A DNA stretch of 39,498 nucleotides from Pelagibacteraceae bacterium AG-333-C14 (lineage in GTDB: Bacteria > Pseudomonadota > Alphaproteobacteria > Pelagibacterales > AG-422-B15): contig QBZD01000009.1 of the NCBI GenBank assembly GCA_003282485.1, positions 1 to 39,498 of the forward strand, in the 5' to 3' direction. Numbering within the stretch: position 1 is the stretch's first letter; each line of letters begins with the position of its first letter. Made by a program: the position numbers and the translations under genes. The notes beneath the pieces are model-generated. The model was not told the DNA's origin, did not search any database, and was given only the letters and a program-made list of their open reading frames with translations. Below, in pieces: positions 10,419 to 19,938 of the stretch.

Positions 10419-10799
10419 ATGAAAGGCATTGGTTCAGATTTAATTGATATACGCAGAATAGATAAAGCTATAGCCAGATTTGGTGATCGGTTTAAGAAGA
10501 GAATATTTACAGATAATGAAATTAAAAAGTGTGAAAAAAGAAAACAAAGTGTCTCCTGCTATGCAAAGAGATTTGCTGCAAAAGAAGCTGCAGCTAAGGC
10601 ATTAGGCACTGGTTTCCGCAAAGGTGTCTATTGGCGAGATCTAGAGATTGTAAATGAACCATCGGGCAAGCCGACTCTTGAGTTTCACGGAAAATCGAAA
10701 TTACATTTATTAAATTTAGTTTTAGACAATGATTATACTATCAATTTGTCAATAACTGACGAATTTCCATATGCACAAGCAATTGTAACTATTAATTAA
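10419..10799 (+). CDS. acpS: Holo-[acyl-carrier-protein] synthase
   Basis: AcpS transfers phosphopantetheine from CoA to apo-ACP. The 126-residue product shows the group-I PPTase motifs GIGSDLIDI (Asp7, metal ligand) and RFAAKEAAAKALGTG (Glu56, metal ligand). It starts with no gap after pdxJ and is followed by lepB after 4 bases. Confidence 0.95.
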   Translation: MKGIGSDLIDIRRIDKAIARFGDRFKKRIFTDNEIKKCEKRKQSVSCYAKRFAAKEAAAKALGTGFRKGVYWRDLEIVNEPSGKPTLEFHGKSKLHLLNLVLDNDYTINLSITDEFPYAQAIVTIN

Positions 10800-10803
10800 C
10801 ACA

Positions 10804-11538
10804 ATGAGTGATAAAAAAATAAATGCATCTTGGATAAAATCTAATTTGTTAACACTTTTCTATGCACTTGTAATTGCATTGATTATTAGAACCTTTTTAA
10901 TACAGCCATTTTTTATACCTTCTTCATCAATGGAACCAAATTTATTAGTTGGTGACAGACTTTTTGCTTCAAAATTTGATTACGGTTACAGTAAGCATTC
11001 ATTTCCTTTTAGCTTAGGTCCTATATCCAATCGAATATTTTCAAATGTTCCAGACAGGGGTGACGTGATAATATTCAAGCCTCCACATACAAATTTAGAC
11101 TATATTAAAAGATTGATCGGACTACCAGGGGATCGAATTGAAGTTCGAAATGGTAAATTAATTATTAACAGTAACTTACTTGAGTATGAAAATATCCGCG
11201 AGGATTCGAAAGTTCTTAAAAATGGAAGAGTAATAAAAATAAACGTTTTAAAAGAAACTTTGCCAAATGGTATTTCTTACGAAATTTATAATTATTTAGA
11301 TGGATCTCCTGGTGACAATACAAAGGAATTCGTAGTGCCAGAAAACCATTATTTTTTTATGGGTGATAATAGAGATAACTCAAATGATAGTAGGTTTTGG
11401 GGGACAGTTGAATTCAACAGGTTAGTAGGCAAGGCTCAAATAATTTTTTTTTCAACAGAAGATGGATCAACTATTCTTGAATTTTGGAAATGGCCATTTG
11501 ATATCCAATTTAATAGACTGCTGAAATTAATAAATTAG
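10804..11538 (+). CDS. lepB: Signal peptidase I
   Basis: LepB removes signal peptides from exported proteins at the inner membrane. The 244-residue protein has one N-terminal membrane segment (about residues 14-36). The Ser/Lys dyad motifs are IPSSSMEPNLLVGD (Ser42) and DYIKRLIGLPGDRIE (Lys102), followed by FFMGDNRDNSNDSR. It sits in the conserved acpS-lepB-rnc-era block and lacks a clear Shine-Dalgarno sequence. Confidence 0.96.
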   Translation: MSDKKINASWIKSNLLTLFYALVIALIIRTFLIQPFFIPSSSMEPNLLVGDRLFASKFDYGYSKHSFPFSLGPISNRIFSNVPDRGDVIIFKPPHTNLDYIKRLIGLPGDRIEVRNGKLIINSNLLEYENIREDSKVLKNGRVIKINVLKETLPNGISYEIYNYLDGSPGDNTKEFVVPENHYFFMGDNRDNSNDSRFWGTVEFNRLVGKAQIIFFSTEDGSTILEFWKWPFDIQFNRLLKLIN

Positions 11539-11545
11539 TTGAGCA

Positions 11546-12220
11546 ATGGAAAAAGATTTATCATTACTTGAAAAAAAAATTAAATATAAATTTAAAGATA
11601 TCAGTCTACTTAAATTAGCTTTGACTCATTCAAGTTTTGAAAAAACTCTTAATAATGAGAATCTTGAGTTTTTAGGTGATCGCGTGTTGGGTTTAGTGAT
11701 AGCTGAAAAACTAATTAAAGATTACCCTAGTGCCGACGAAGGTTCTTTAGATAAGATGCTTAGTAGTTTAGTTAATAGGAATACATGTTTTATGGTTGCC
11801 AATAATCTAGCATTAGGTGATTTCATACTGCTGGGGAGCACAGAAAGATCATCTTTAGGCAATAAAAAGAAGAGCATCTTGTCTAATGCTTGTGAGTCAA
11901 TTCTTGGTGCTGTATATCGAGATTCAGATTTCGTCATAGTAAAGAAATTGATTTTAGAACTATGGCGTGAGCATATTCATAACATTGATCAAAATTTAAT
12001 TGATCCAAAATCTTTTTTGCAAGAATGGACATTAAAGAAATACAAAAAACTTCCAGAATATAAGACTTTATCCAAAGAAGGTCCTGATCATGAGCCAATT
12101 TTTGAAATTGAATTAAAATTTATGAATTATAAAAAGGCTTTTAGTAAAGCCAGTTCGATAAAAGAAGCAGAAAAACTTGCAGCTGAGTCATTCATTCAAT
12201 TAAATAAAATTATTCAATAA
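11546..12220 (+). CDS. rnc: Ribonuclease III
   Basis: RNase III cuts double-stranded RNA in rRNA and mRNA processing. The 224 residues contain the catalytic signature NLEFLGDRVLGLVIAE, a second acidic motif in ACESILGAVYRD, and a C-terminal dsRNA-binding domain (about residues 150-222, from DPKSFLQEW to AEKLAAESF). The stop TAA is directly followed by the era ATG. Confidence 0.96.
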   Translation: MEKDLSLLEKKIKYKFKDISLLKLALTHSSFEKTLNNENLEFLGDRVLGLVIAEKLIKDYPSADEGSLDKMLSSLVNRNTCFMVANNLALGDFILLGSTERSSLGNKKKSILSNACESILGAVYRDSDFVIVKKLILELWREHIHNIDQNLIDPKSFLQEWTLKKYKKLPEYKTLSKEGPDHEPIFEIELKFMNYKKAFSKASSIKEAEKLAAESFIQLNKIIQ

Positions 12221-13069
12221 ATGAAAAGTGGGAATATAGTTTTAATAGGTCCTACTAATTCAGGAAAGTCAACCTTAGTTAATTCGATCATGGGACGAAG
12301 AGTGACATTGGTTTCTAGAAAGAAACAATCCACTACTTTCAACCAAAAATTAACAAAAAATATATCAGAATTCGAATATATTTTACAGGATACACCTGGG
12401 ATTTTTGCATCTATGAAAAAAATAAGCAACAAAGTTATTTCATCTCCATTTGCAGAAATAGACAATGCAGTAATTATATATTTAGTGCTAGATATATCAA
12501 AAAAAACAAAAACAGAATTTAAAAGAATTCAATCATCTTTGAAAGATAAAATTATAGATCAGAAAATTTTCCTTGTACTAAATAAAATAGATAAATGTGA
12601 TGATGAAGATGTTTTAAAAGGTATTAATTTTTACTCAAAGGAAAGTTTAATTCAGGAAATTTTCCCTGTATCAAGCATTAATGGTGATGGAGTATCAAGA
12701 TTGCTAGAAAGATCTAATAAATATCTCAAAATTAAAGAATCTAAATATCAATCTAAAGATAAGGTTCAGATCAAGAAAGAACTTTTTTATTCAGAGGTTA
12801 CAAGAGAGAAAATATTAGACAAAGTACACAAAGAGATACCTTACCAATGTGATGTCATCACAGATAAAGTCGAAAATAGAAAGAATGAAATCAAAATATT
12901 TCAAACTATAGAAGTAAGAAGAAAATCACATAAAAGTATTGTCATTGGTAAGCGAGGATCTTTGTTGAAAGAAATAGGATCATCGTCTAGAAAAGAAATA
13001 GCTAAACATGAAAATAAAAAAATTCATTTATTTTTATTTGTAAAAGTTGTTAGCGAAAAAAAACTATGA
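12221..13069 (+). CDS. era: GTPase Era (divergent)
   Basis: Era is a ribosome-assembly GTPase that binds the 3' end of 16S rRNA through its KH domain. The 282 residues show G1 GPTNSGKST, G3 DTPG, G4 NKID and a G5-like SSING, then a KH domain with VIGKRGSLLKEIG. Two things are unusual. The normally very conserved switch I K-[AP]-Q-T-T-R reads KKQSTTFN. The protein also stops right after the KH core, about 20 residues short, without the usual W...LGY tail. Position between rnc and recO supports the call. Confidence 0.92.
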   Translation: MKSGNIVLIGPTNSGKSTLVNSIMGRRVTLVSRKKQSTTFNQKLTKNISEFEYILQDTPGIFASMKKISNKVISSPFAEIDNAVIIYLVLDISKKTKTEFKRIQSSLKDKIIDQKIFLVLNKIDKCDDEDVLKGINFYSKESLIQEIFPVSSINGDGVSRLLERSNKYLKIKESKYQSKDKVQIKKELFYSEVTREKILDKVHKEIPYQCDVITDKVENRKNEIKIFQTIEVRRKSHKSIVIGKRGSLLKEIGSSSRKEIAKHENKKIHLFLFVKVVSEKKL

Positions 13070-13803
13070 GGTGGTCTGGTGATGGCTTTATTTTGGGATT
13101 CAGTAAATATAATGAAAAATCGTATATACTTGAAATATTTACACATGAGCATGGAAGACATAAAGGTTTAATACGAGGAATTCATTCAAAGAATCTTAGA
13201 GCTACAATCGAGCCAGGAAATGAGGTGCATGTTAATTGGTCAGGTAGATTAGAAAGTCACTTGGGTAATTTTACAATTGAGCCTATAAAGATGTGGTCTT
13301 CATATATTTTAAATCAAAGAGCGAAGCTTCTTGCAGTTACAACGATTTGTTCAATGATAATCTCAACTATGGCTGAGAAGCAGCAAAATATACTTATATA
13401 CGAAAAAACATTAAAACTTATAAAAGATATATCTCGTGGAGAAAAGGATTGGATAAAAAATTATATATTTTGGGAATTAGATCTTTTATCAGAAATTGGT
13501 TATGGTCTTGATTTATCTGAATGTGCTGTAACAGCGCGAAGTGACAAACTAAAATACGTTTCTCCTAGTAGCGGTAGAGCTGTAACAATGGAAGGCGCCG
13601 GAAGCTTTAAAGACAAATTATTTTTACTGCCAGAATTTATTATTGATAGCTCAATTGATCTTACCTTAGCTGATATTAAAAATGCCTTGGTACTTACAGA
13701 ATATTTTTTCTTAAAACGTTTTTATGAACCAAATAATCTAAACTTTCCTAAAAGTAGGAATCATTTAAAGAATATACTTATAAATGAAGATAAAAAATAT
13801 TAA
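13066..13803 (+). CDS. recO: DNA repair protein RecO
   Basis: RecO helps RecR load RecA onto SSB-coated single strands in RecFOR repair. The 245-residue protein begins with an OB fold ([26 protein letters not shown]) and continues with the helical domain. A C-x-V-T core typical of the alphaproteobacterial zinc region is present only in part (LSECAVTA), so zinc binding is doubtful. Its ATG overlaps the era stop, and its last 20 bases overlap the parC start. Confidence 0.92.
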   Translation: MRWSGDGFILGFSKYNEKSYILEIFTHEHGRHKGLIRGIHSKNLRATIEPGNEVHVNWSGRLESHLGNFTIEPIKMWSSYILNQRAKLLAVTTICSMIISTMAEKQQNILIYEKTLKLIKDISRGEKDWIKNYIFWELDLLSEIGYGLDLSECAVTARSDKLKYVSPSSGRAVTMEGAGSFKDKLFLLPEFIIDSSIDLTLADIKNALVLTEYFFLKRFYEPNNLNFPKSRNHLKNILINEDKKY

Positions 13804-15988
13804 TTTCACTGAAGCCTTGGAGGAGAAATACCTTGCTTATGCTTTATCCACAATTACTCATCGAGCTCTTCCAGATATAAGGGATGGCTTAAAACCAGTT
13901 CATAGAAGGCTTCTCTACGCCATGTATCAGTTGAGATTAAGTTCTAATTCAGGCTATAAAAAATCAGCAAGAATAGTGGGAGATGTAATTGGTAAATTTC
14001 ATCCTCACGGTGATCAATCTGTATATGAAGCTCTTGTTCGTTTAGCTCAGGATTTCTCAACTCGCTATCCATTAGTTGATGGACAAGGCAACTTTGGCAA
14101 CATTGATGGCGATAATGCAGCGGCAATGAGATATACAGAAGCAAGACTAACAGCGCTAGCTGAATTAATGATTCAAGATATATCAGAGGAAACTATTGAT
14201 TATATAAGTACTTATGACGGAGTAGATTTAGAGCCAATAGTATTACCGTCATATTTTCCTAATCTTTTAGCAAATGGAAGTTCAGGCATAGCAGTGGGTA
14301 TGGCAACAAATATTCCACCACACAATATAATTGAATTATTTTTGGCTCTAACAAAATTATTAAAAAATCCAAATTACACTAGCTCACAATTAATAAATAT
14401 TATACCAGGTCCTGATTTTCCAACAGGAGGTGAAATTGTCGATAGTAAGACAGCTATCAGGGAAGCTTATTTAAAAGGAAGAGGGACTATACGTCTAAGA
14501 GCAAAATGGAAAAAAGAAGACCTAGGAAGAGGACAGTATCAATTAGTAATTTATGAAATTCCTTATCAAGTAAATAAGTCAAAGATTATTGAGAGAGTAT
14601 CTGAATTAATTGATTCTAAAAAAATAAATTATCTTGAAGCTATACAAGATGAGTCTGCTGAGGACATTAGAATTGTTTTAGTGCCAAAAAATAGAACCTT
14701 TAAGCCAGAAGTAATTTTTGAGGATTTGTGTAAGAATTCGGATTTAGAAATTAGATTTGCTATTAATTTCAATGCAATAAACAGTAAGTTAGAGCCAAAA
14801 CTCTTCTCACTTAAAGAGAGTTTAAAAGCATTTATTGATCATCGCTTTGTTGTTTTAAAAAAAAGAACCCAGTATCGTCTCACGCAAACTGAAAATAGGT
14901 TGGAGATCTTAAAAGGCTTCCTAATAGTTTTTAGTAATTTAAATAAGGTGATTAAGATTATAAGAACAGATACTAATCCTGAAAAAAAACTAATTACTGT
15001 ATTTAAAATCAATAAAAAACAAGCTGAGGCCATACTAGCAATGCGATTAAGACAGTTAAAAAAACTTGAGGAAAAGCAAATAAAGAATGAATATCAAGAT
15101 TTACTAAATTATAAAAAAGAATTAAATCAGATTCTAAAGTCAAAGAGCAACCAAAGTAAAATATTAAACAAAGAATTCAATGAGAGTTTAGAAGTATTTA
15201 AAAAAATAAATTCTTTTGCTGAAAGAAGAACTGTAATTAATGATGCGTATCAAGAACTTGATTATTCTCTGGAGGAATTTGACTCAAAGGAACCGGTAAC
15301 AGTATTGTTATCTAAAAATGGTTGGGTAAAATCAATCAAAGGTCATCAGGATGACTACTCGGCTGTTAAGTATAAAGAAGGTGATAGTGAAAAGTTTATT
15401 GTTAAGTGTAAGAGTAATAATAAATTGGTTATATTTTCTACTTTAGGTAAGTTTTATACCATAAATTGCTCTAGAGTTTCATCTGGTAGAGGGTTTGGTG
15501 ATCCAATAAGTTTGTTAATTGACAAAAATGACAACGAAGAAGTTTTATTCTTTAAGATTTATGAGCAAGATAAAGAATTTTTAATAACCAGCTCTGCTGG
15601 TAAAGGCTTTTTTGTTAATTCAAATGACTTTATTGCATCTACAAAATCAGGTAAGAAAGTTATGAATTTAAAGGATAATGATCGAGCAGTATCATGTGCA
15701 GAGAAAAAAGGAGATTTGATTGTGTCTATAAGTGGTGAAAAAAAATCATTTAAATTATTAGCTTTCAATAGTTCAGAAATACCTAATATGCAAAAGGGAC
15801 GAGGTGTTACACTTCAAAAATTTAAGTCAGGAAAAACTCTTAACGCTTTTTGTGCAGAATCAAATGAAGGAATAATCAATGAAAAGTCTAAAAAAGTTTT
15901 ACTATCTGCTAAAGATCTAAAGAAATGGCTTGGTAAGAGGGCTCAAGCAGGTAGAATTGAGCCAAAGAATTTACACTCTAAAATCTAA
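13784..15988 (+). CDS. parC: DNA topoisomerase IV subunit A
   Basis: ParC is the DNA-cleaving subunit of the decatenase topoisomerase IV. The 734 residues include [17 protein letters not shown], the resistance-region motif [12 protein letters not shown], and catalytic Tyr117 in [11 protein letters not shown] long coiled-coil region (about 400-480) precedes a degenerate beta-propeller C-terminal domain. No strong GyrA-box is seen, the length is short, and the GDQSVYEAL form is typical of alphaproteobacterial ParC, which argues against GyrA. The start overlaps recO by 20 bases. ParE is not in the window. Confidence 0.93.
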   Translation: MKIKNINFTEALEEKYLAYALSTITHRALPDIRDGLKPVHRRLLYAMYQLRLSSNSGYKKSARIVGDVIGKFHPHGDQSVYEALVRLAQDFSTRYPLVDGQGNFGNIDGDNAAAMRYTEARLTALAELMIQDISEETIDYISTYDGVDLEPIVLPSYFPNLLANGSSGIAVGMATNIPPHNIIELFLALTKLLKNPNYTSSQLINIIPGPDFPTGGEIVDSKTAIREAYLKGRGTIRLRAKWKKEDLGRGQYQLVIYEIPYQVNKSKIIERVSELIDSKKINYLEAIQDESAEDIRIVLVPKNRTFKPEVIFEDLCKNSDLEIRFAINFNAINSKLEPKLFSLKESLKAFIDHRFVVLKKRTQYRLTQTENRLEILKGFLIVFSNLNKVIKIIRTDTNPEKKLITVFKINKKQAEAILAMRLRQLKKLEEKQIKNEYQDLLNYKKELNQILKSKSNQSKILNKEFNESLEVFKKINSFAERRTVINDAYQELDYSLEEFDSKEPVTVLLSKNGWVKSIKGHQDDYSAVKYKEGDSEKFIVKCKSNNKLVIFSTLGKFYTINCSRVSSGRGFGDPISLLIDKNDNEEVLFFKIYEQDKEFLITSSAGKGFFVNSNDFIASTKSGKKVMNLKDNDRAVSCAEKKGDLIVSISGEKKSFKLLAFNSSEIPNMQKGRGVTLQKFKSGKTLNAFCAESNEGIINEKSKKVLLSAKDLKKWLGKRAQAGRIEPKNLHSKI

Positions 15989-16008
15989 ACTTAACTTAAT
16001 TGTATTTA

Positions 16009-17298
16009 ATGTCTCATTATCCTAATAGTTATTATGCAACAAGCCTTAGTCAGCAAAAAGATGCTCTTCCAACTTTAATTGATGACCACGAATGTGACCT
16101 GTGTGTAATAGGAGGTGGCTTCTCGGGACTGTCAACTGCAATCGAAGCTGCCGAGCGAGGACTTAAAGTAATTTTATTAGAGCAAAATATTATAGGTTGG
16201 GGAGCTTCAGGTAGAAATGGTGGTCAAATTTGGAATGATGTTGCATGGGGAATTGATGGTATTGAAAAAAAATATGGCCTTAAACATGCCATGCAGCTAT
16301 GGAACATATCACAAGCAGCAGTTGATCTTATCGATGAAAGAATAAAAAACTTTAATATTGAATGTGATAAGAAGAGTGGTGGAATACATGCAGCCACCAG
16401 TTTATCAAAATTCAAAGAGTATGAAAATGATCTAAAATATAAATTAAAAACTTATAATTATGATAAGCTTGAAGTTCTTGACAAAGCTACGGCCGATCAT
16501 GAAATTGGCTCTTCACTCTACTATGGAGGAATACTAGATAGAGGAGCGGGGCATCTACATCCGTTAAAATACGCTATTGGATTAATGAACGCTGCACTTT
16601 CATTAGGTGTTAAGGTTTATGAGAATTCTCCAGCGAAAAAAATTTTACAAAATAGTAATGACATTGAAGTATTAATAGAAAATGGAAAAGTTAATGCAAA
16701 AAAGATAGCTGTATGTTGTAATGCCTATATTGAAGGTTTAAAACTCGGCATCGAAAATAAAGTCATGCCTTGTGAAACATATATTGTTTGTACAGAACCT
16801 CTTAATATTGATTTGCAGCAAAATATTCTACCTAATGATTATTGTGTCAGCGATACTAACTTTGATCTTAATTATTATAGACTTTCCGAAAGTAAGAGAA
16901 TGATTTTTGGAGGAGCTGTAGGCTATTCTCTTAAAAATGTAGATGGTTTAAAGAAAAGAACAAAAAAACAGTTAAACAGAGTATTCCCGCAACTCCAAAA
17001 TATCAAAGTTGATTATATTTGGGGTGGATTAATTGCTATTACGGTCAACAGAGTTCCCGATATAGGAATGATAAATGAAAAGATATTTTATGCCCAGGGC
17101 TTTTCAGGGCATGGAGTTGCATTTACTGGTATTGCCGGTAAAATTTTGGCTGAAAATATTGTATCTGGCAAAACTAATGAAATGGAAGCTTTCGAGAAGA
17201 TTAAGCATAGAAATTTTCCTGGAGGCAGATTATTTAGAATGCCTTTATTGGTAACAATTAGTGCCATGCAGAGGATGATGGATATTTTTAATGTATAA
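16009..17298 (+). CDS. FAD-dependent oxidoreductase, DAO family (gamma-glutamylputrescine oxidase-like)
   Basis: The 429-residue protein belongs to the D-amino-acid oxidase/PuuB/OrdL group of flavin amine oxidases. The N-terminal dinucleotide fold is CVIGGGFSGLSTAIEA with a following LLEQ; the PuuB-like SGRNGGQI motif follows, and near the C-terminus the FAD-contact segment YAQGFSGHGVAFTG. I start at ATG 16009; a TTG three codons earlier is less likely. Its last 8 bases overlap the start of a beta-hydroxyacid dehydrogenase-like gene, so the two form a small coupled module. The substrate cannot be read from sequence: a putrescine conjugate, a D-amino acid or another secondary amine are possible. 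Confidence 0.85.
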   Translation: MSHYPNSYYATSLSQQKDALPTLIDDHECDLCVIGGGFSGLSTAIEAAERGLKVILLEQNIIGWGASGRNGGQIWNDVAWGIDGIEKKYGLKHAMQLWNISQAAVDLIDERIKNFNIECDKKSGGIHAATSLSKFKEYENDLKYKLKTYNYDKLEVLDKATADHEIGSSLYYGGILDRGAGHLHPLKYAIGLMNAALSLGVKVYENSPAKKILQNSNDIEVLIENGKVNAKKIAVCCNAYIEGLKLGIENKVMPCETYIVCTEPLNIDLQQNILPNDYCVSDTNFDLNYYRLSESKRMIFGGAVGYSLKNVDGLKKRTKKQLNRVFPQLQNIKVDYIWGGLIAITVNRVPDIGMINEKIFYAQGFSGHGVAFTGIAGKILAENIVSGKTNEMEAFEKIKHRNFPGGRLFRMPLLVTISAMQRMMDIFNV

Positions 17299-18155
17299 AA
17301 TTTTGTTCATTGGAATTGGAAAAATGGGATTTCCAATGGCTGGGTTCCTAACAGAAAAATATGAAGTTTCTGTATACAATAGATCAAAGGAAAAAATCAG
17401 CATTTGGAAAAAAAAAGTATAAAGGAAATGCAGTAGATAGCCTTAATCAGCTTGATGAAAAATTTGATTTCATTATTTCATGTATCGGTAACGATGATGA
17501 TCTGAGAGAGATTACTTCAAACGACACTGGATGTTTTAATGTAATTAGAAAAAATACTATTTTTATTGATCATTCGACAGTTTCACCAAAAATTGTCCAA
17601 GAGCTTGAACTTAAATTAAAAGAAAAAGAAGCTTTTTTTCTAGATGCACCAATCTCTGGTGGTCAGTTGGGTGCTGAAAAGGGACAATTAAGTATCATGG
17701 TAGGAGGAGATAAAAATGCATTTAACAAAAGTGAGAGTATTTTTGAGGTTTATGGAAAAAAAAGAAAGTACATGGGGTCATCAGGTTCAGGACAATTAAC
17801 TAAAATTATTAATCAAATTTGTATAGCTGGTTTAGTACAGGGCCTTTCAGAATCAATTTATTTTATGAAGCAAACTAAACTTAATCCAGAGGATGTTTTG
17901 GATGTTATTTCCTCTGGAGCAGCCCAATCTTGGCAAATGGATAATAGATTTATGACAATGACTGAAAACAAATTTGATTTTGGGTTCGCGGTTGATTTAA
18001 TGAGAAAGGATTTATCAATCGCATTTGATGAAGCCAAAAAATTTGGAATTGATTTAGAAATTACGAAGATTGTTGATGAATTTTACAAAGATGTACAAAA
18101 TATGGGTGGTAATAATTTTGACACATCAAGTTTAGTAAAAAGATTACTCAGTTAA
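17291..18155 (+). pseudogene. Beta-hydroxyacid dehydrogenase (3-hydroxyisobutyrate dehydrogenase-like), frameshifted at an A9 run
   Basis: Members of this NAD(P)-dependent family reduce small aldehydes or oxidise beta-hydroxyacids. Frame 2 from ATG 17291 encodes the Rossmann start FIGIGKMGFPMAGFL and VYNRSKEK, then stops at 17420-17422. The rest (DHSTVSP, DAPISGGQLGAEKGQL, the catalytic-Lys segment GQLTKIINQ, and the helical domain) continues in frame 0 to 18155. The frames meet at nine A residues, 17408-17416. Removing one A joins WKKKYKGNAVDS seamlessly and gives 287 residues, the family's usual size. The break may be a sequencing or assembly error, a young pseudogene, or a site rescued by polymerase slippage. 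The 3' end overlaps convergent hemB by 12 bases. Confidence 0.88.
17408..17416 (+). repeat. A9 homopolymer at the frameshift point
   Basis: Nine consecutive A residues, preceded by TGG and followed by GTATAA, mark the exact point where the two halves of the dehydrogenase gene change frame. Eight A residues would restore a single open frame. Confidence 0.95.
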
Positions 18156-19154
18156 TTTAATAAACTTTGAAACTTCAGGAGCAAAGTAAGTAATTATAGC
18201 ATCAGCTCCAGCTCTTTTAAAAGAAGCAAGCTGCTCAAGGACTACCGCCTTCTCATCAACCAAACTTTTTTCTGCAGCGAGTTTAATCAAGCTATATTCA
18301 CCAGATACTTGGTAGGCAAAAGTTGGAAAATTTAGCTCATGCTTAATTCTATAAATAATATCTAAATAACTTATCCCTGGCTTTACCATCAATATATCTG
18401 CGCCTTCACTAATGTCCATCGAGGCTTCTCTGATTGCCTCGTCAGAGTTATTTATATTCATTTGATAAGCTTTTTTATCTGATTTAAGGCTACTTGAGGA
18501 GCCTACAGCATCTCTGAATGGTGAATACATAGCAGATGCATATTTTGCGGCGTACGAAAGTATTAAGGTATCTTGAAAATCGTCTTTTTCTAGTTGATTT
18601 CGTATCATCCCTATTCTTCCGTCCATCATGTCAGATGGAGCAATAACATCAGCCCCACATTTTGCATAAAGTACTGCTTGTTTTACAAGTAATTTATTTG
18701 TTTCATCATTAAGTATTTTTCCACTGTCATTTATTAAACCATCATGTCCATGATCAGTATAGGGATCAAGCGCCACGTCACACATCAATCCAAAACTTTT
18801 GTTTGATCTTGATAATTGATCTATAGACTTACAAACTAGATTTTCAGGATTTAATGCCTCATTACCATCATTAGATTTGAGTTCTTCAGGGGTATAGGGA
18901 AAAAGAGCAATTAAATTAATATTTTGACTTTCCGCAATATCTTTCACTTCATTTAGATTATCTATTGAATATCTATAGACATTAGGCATAGATTTAATCT
19001 CTTCTTTTTTATTTTTCCCCTCACATATGAAAACTGGCCAAATTAGATCATTAGATGTTAATGAATGCTCTTCAACCAAATTTCTAATCCAGCTAGACTG
19101 CCTGTTCCTTCTGAGTCTAGTACTTGGAAATTTTAAGATACTCTCTTTCATCAT
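18144..19154 (-). CDS. hemB: Delta-aminolevulinic acid dehydratase (porphobilinogen synthase)
   Basis: HemB condenses two 5-aminolevulinates to porphobilinogen in haem synthesis. The 336-residue protein has both active-site lysines, Lys204 in YAAKYASAMYSPFRDA and Lys258 in MVKPG. The metal-site segment reads DVALDPYTDHGHDG, with Ala/Asp instead of the zinc-binding cysteines, so it belongs to the Cys-free, Mg-dependent type. Two adjacent ATGs (19154 and 19151) can serve as start; the first overlaps the stop of the upstream DUF1295 gene. The 3' end overlaps the convergent dehydrogenase. Confidence 0.96.
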   Translation of the reverse strand: MMKESILKFPSTRLRRNRQSSWIRNLVEEHSLTSNDLIWPVFICEGKNKKEEIKSMPNVYRYSIDNLNEVKDIAESQNINLIALFPYTPEELKSNDGNEALNPENLVCKSIDQLSRSNKSFGLMCDVALDPYTDHGHDGLINDSGKILNDETNKLLVKQAVLYAKCGADVIAPSDMMDGRIGMIRNQLEKDDFQDTLILSYAAKYASAMYSPFRDAVGSSSSLKSDKKAYQMNINNSDEAIREASMDISEGADILMVKPGISYLDIIYRIKHELNFPTFAYQVSGEYSLIKLAAEKSLVDEKAVVLEQLASFKRAGADAIITYFAPEVSKFIKLTE

Positions 19155-19924
19155 TTTATATTTTTTTTTGGCATTATTATAAAAGAACTAGTTGATTTAA
19201 TATAGTTATCATAACCTTCTTTTTTCTTTGCAATAGTTTTTTCAAGTAAACTTACTCCAGAAACTTTTAACAATAGGTACGTCATGATAATGGGAGATAT
19301 GAATATAAATATATTATAAGAAATACTAAAACAAAATAAAGAGATACCCCACCAAAATACACTATCGCCAAAATAATTTGGATGCCTCGAATAAAACCAC
19401 AGACCTTTATCCATAAGTTTATCTTTATTATTTTTTTCAGATTTAAATTTTGTTAGTTGAATATCAGATATAGTTTCAATTATTATACCAAGAAGCGCTA
19501 TAATTATTGCAATGACTCCAAGTACATTTAAATCTAAGTTATTTGGAGCCATACTGAGACTTTGCATTGGGAAAGATACAATACAAATTAAAATAACTTG
19601 TATTAAATATGCTGTATAAAAAAGACCAAAATCACCTCTGTACTCCCTTATCTTAACGTATCTAATATCTTCAGACTTTCTTATATTTCTTGAGAATAAA
19701 TAAATGCCTAATCTTAATCCCCATAGGCCAACAAGGGATAAGGCAATAATTTTTGGAAGGGAATAATCATTATCTAAGAAATAAATAATAGCTGTTGAAA
19801 AGAAGAAACTTGGACCCCAATAAATATCAATAAAATCAGCCCGTCTTGTTTTTAACGATGATAGCCATAGAATAGTAATGACTATAAAATTGAAGCTTAA
19901 TATAATAAGTAAATTCTCAATCAT
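19151..19924 (-). CDS. DUF1295 family membrane protein (steroid 5-alpha-reductase / isoprenylcysteine methyltransferase-like fold)
   Basis: This 257-residue polytopic protein has about six or seven hydrophobic segments. The C-terminal signature of the DUF1295 family is GLWFYSRHPNYFGDSVFWWG followed by the LLLKVSGVSLLEK segment and a GYDNYIKSTSSFI end. Related proteins are integral-membrane reductases or methyltransferases, but the substrate of this family is not established. It precedes hemB with overlapping stop/start, suggesting one transcript, and its start codon is only 14 bp from the divergent phosphodiesterase gene. Confidence 0.85.
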   Translation of the reverse strand: MIENLLIILSFNFIVITILWLSSLKTRRADFIDIYWGPSFFFSTAIIYFLDNDYSLPKIIALSLVGLWGLRLGIYLFSRNIRKSEDIRYVKIREYRGDFGLFYTAYLIQVILICIVSFPMQSLSMAPNNLDLNVLGVIAIIIALLGIIIETISDIQLTKFKSEKNNKDKLMDKGLWFYSRHPNYFGDSVFWWGISLFCFSISYNIFIFISPIIMTYLLLKVSGVSLLEKTIAKKKEGYDNYIKSTSSFIIMPKKNIK

Positions 19925-19938
19925 AAGAAAACATATAT

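Noticed and set aside
13784-15988. Annotation as gyrA
   Set aside because: The length, the GDQSVYEAL motif, the degenerate C-terminal domain and the recO neighbourhood fit alphaproteobacterial ParC better than GyrA.
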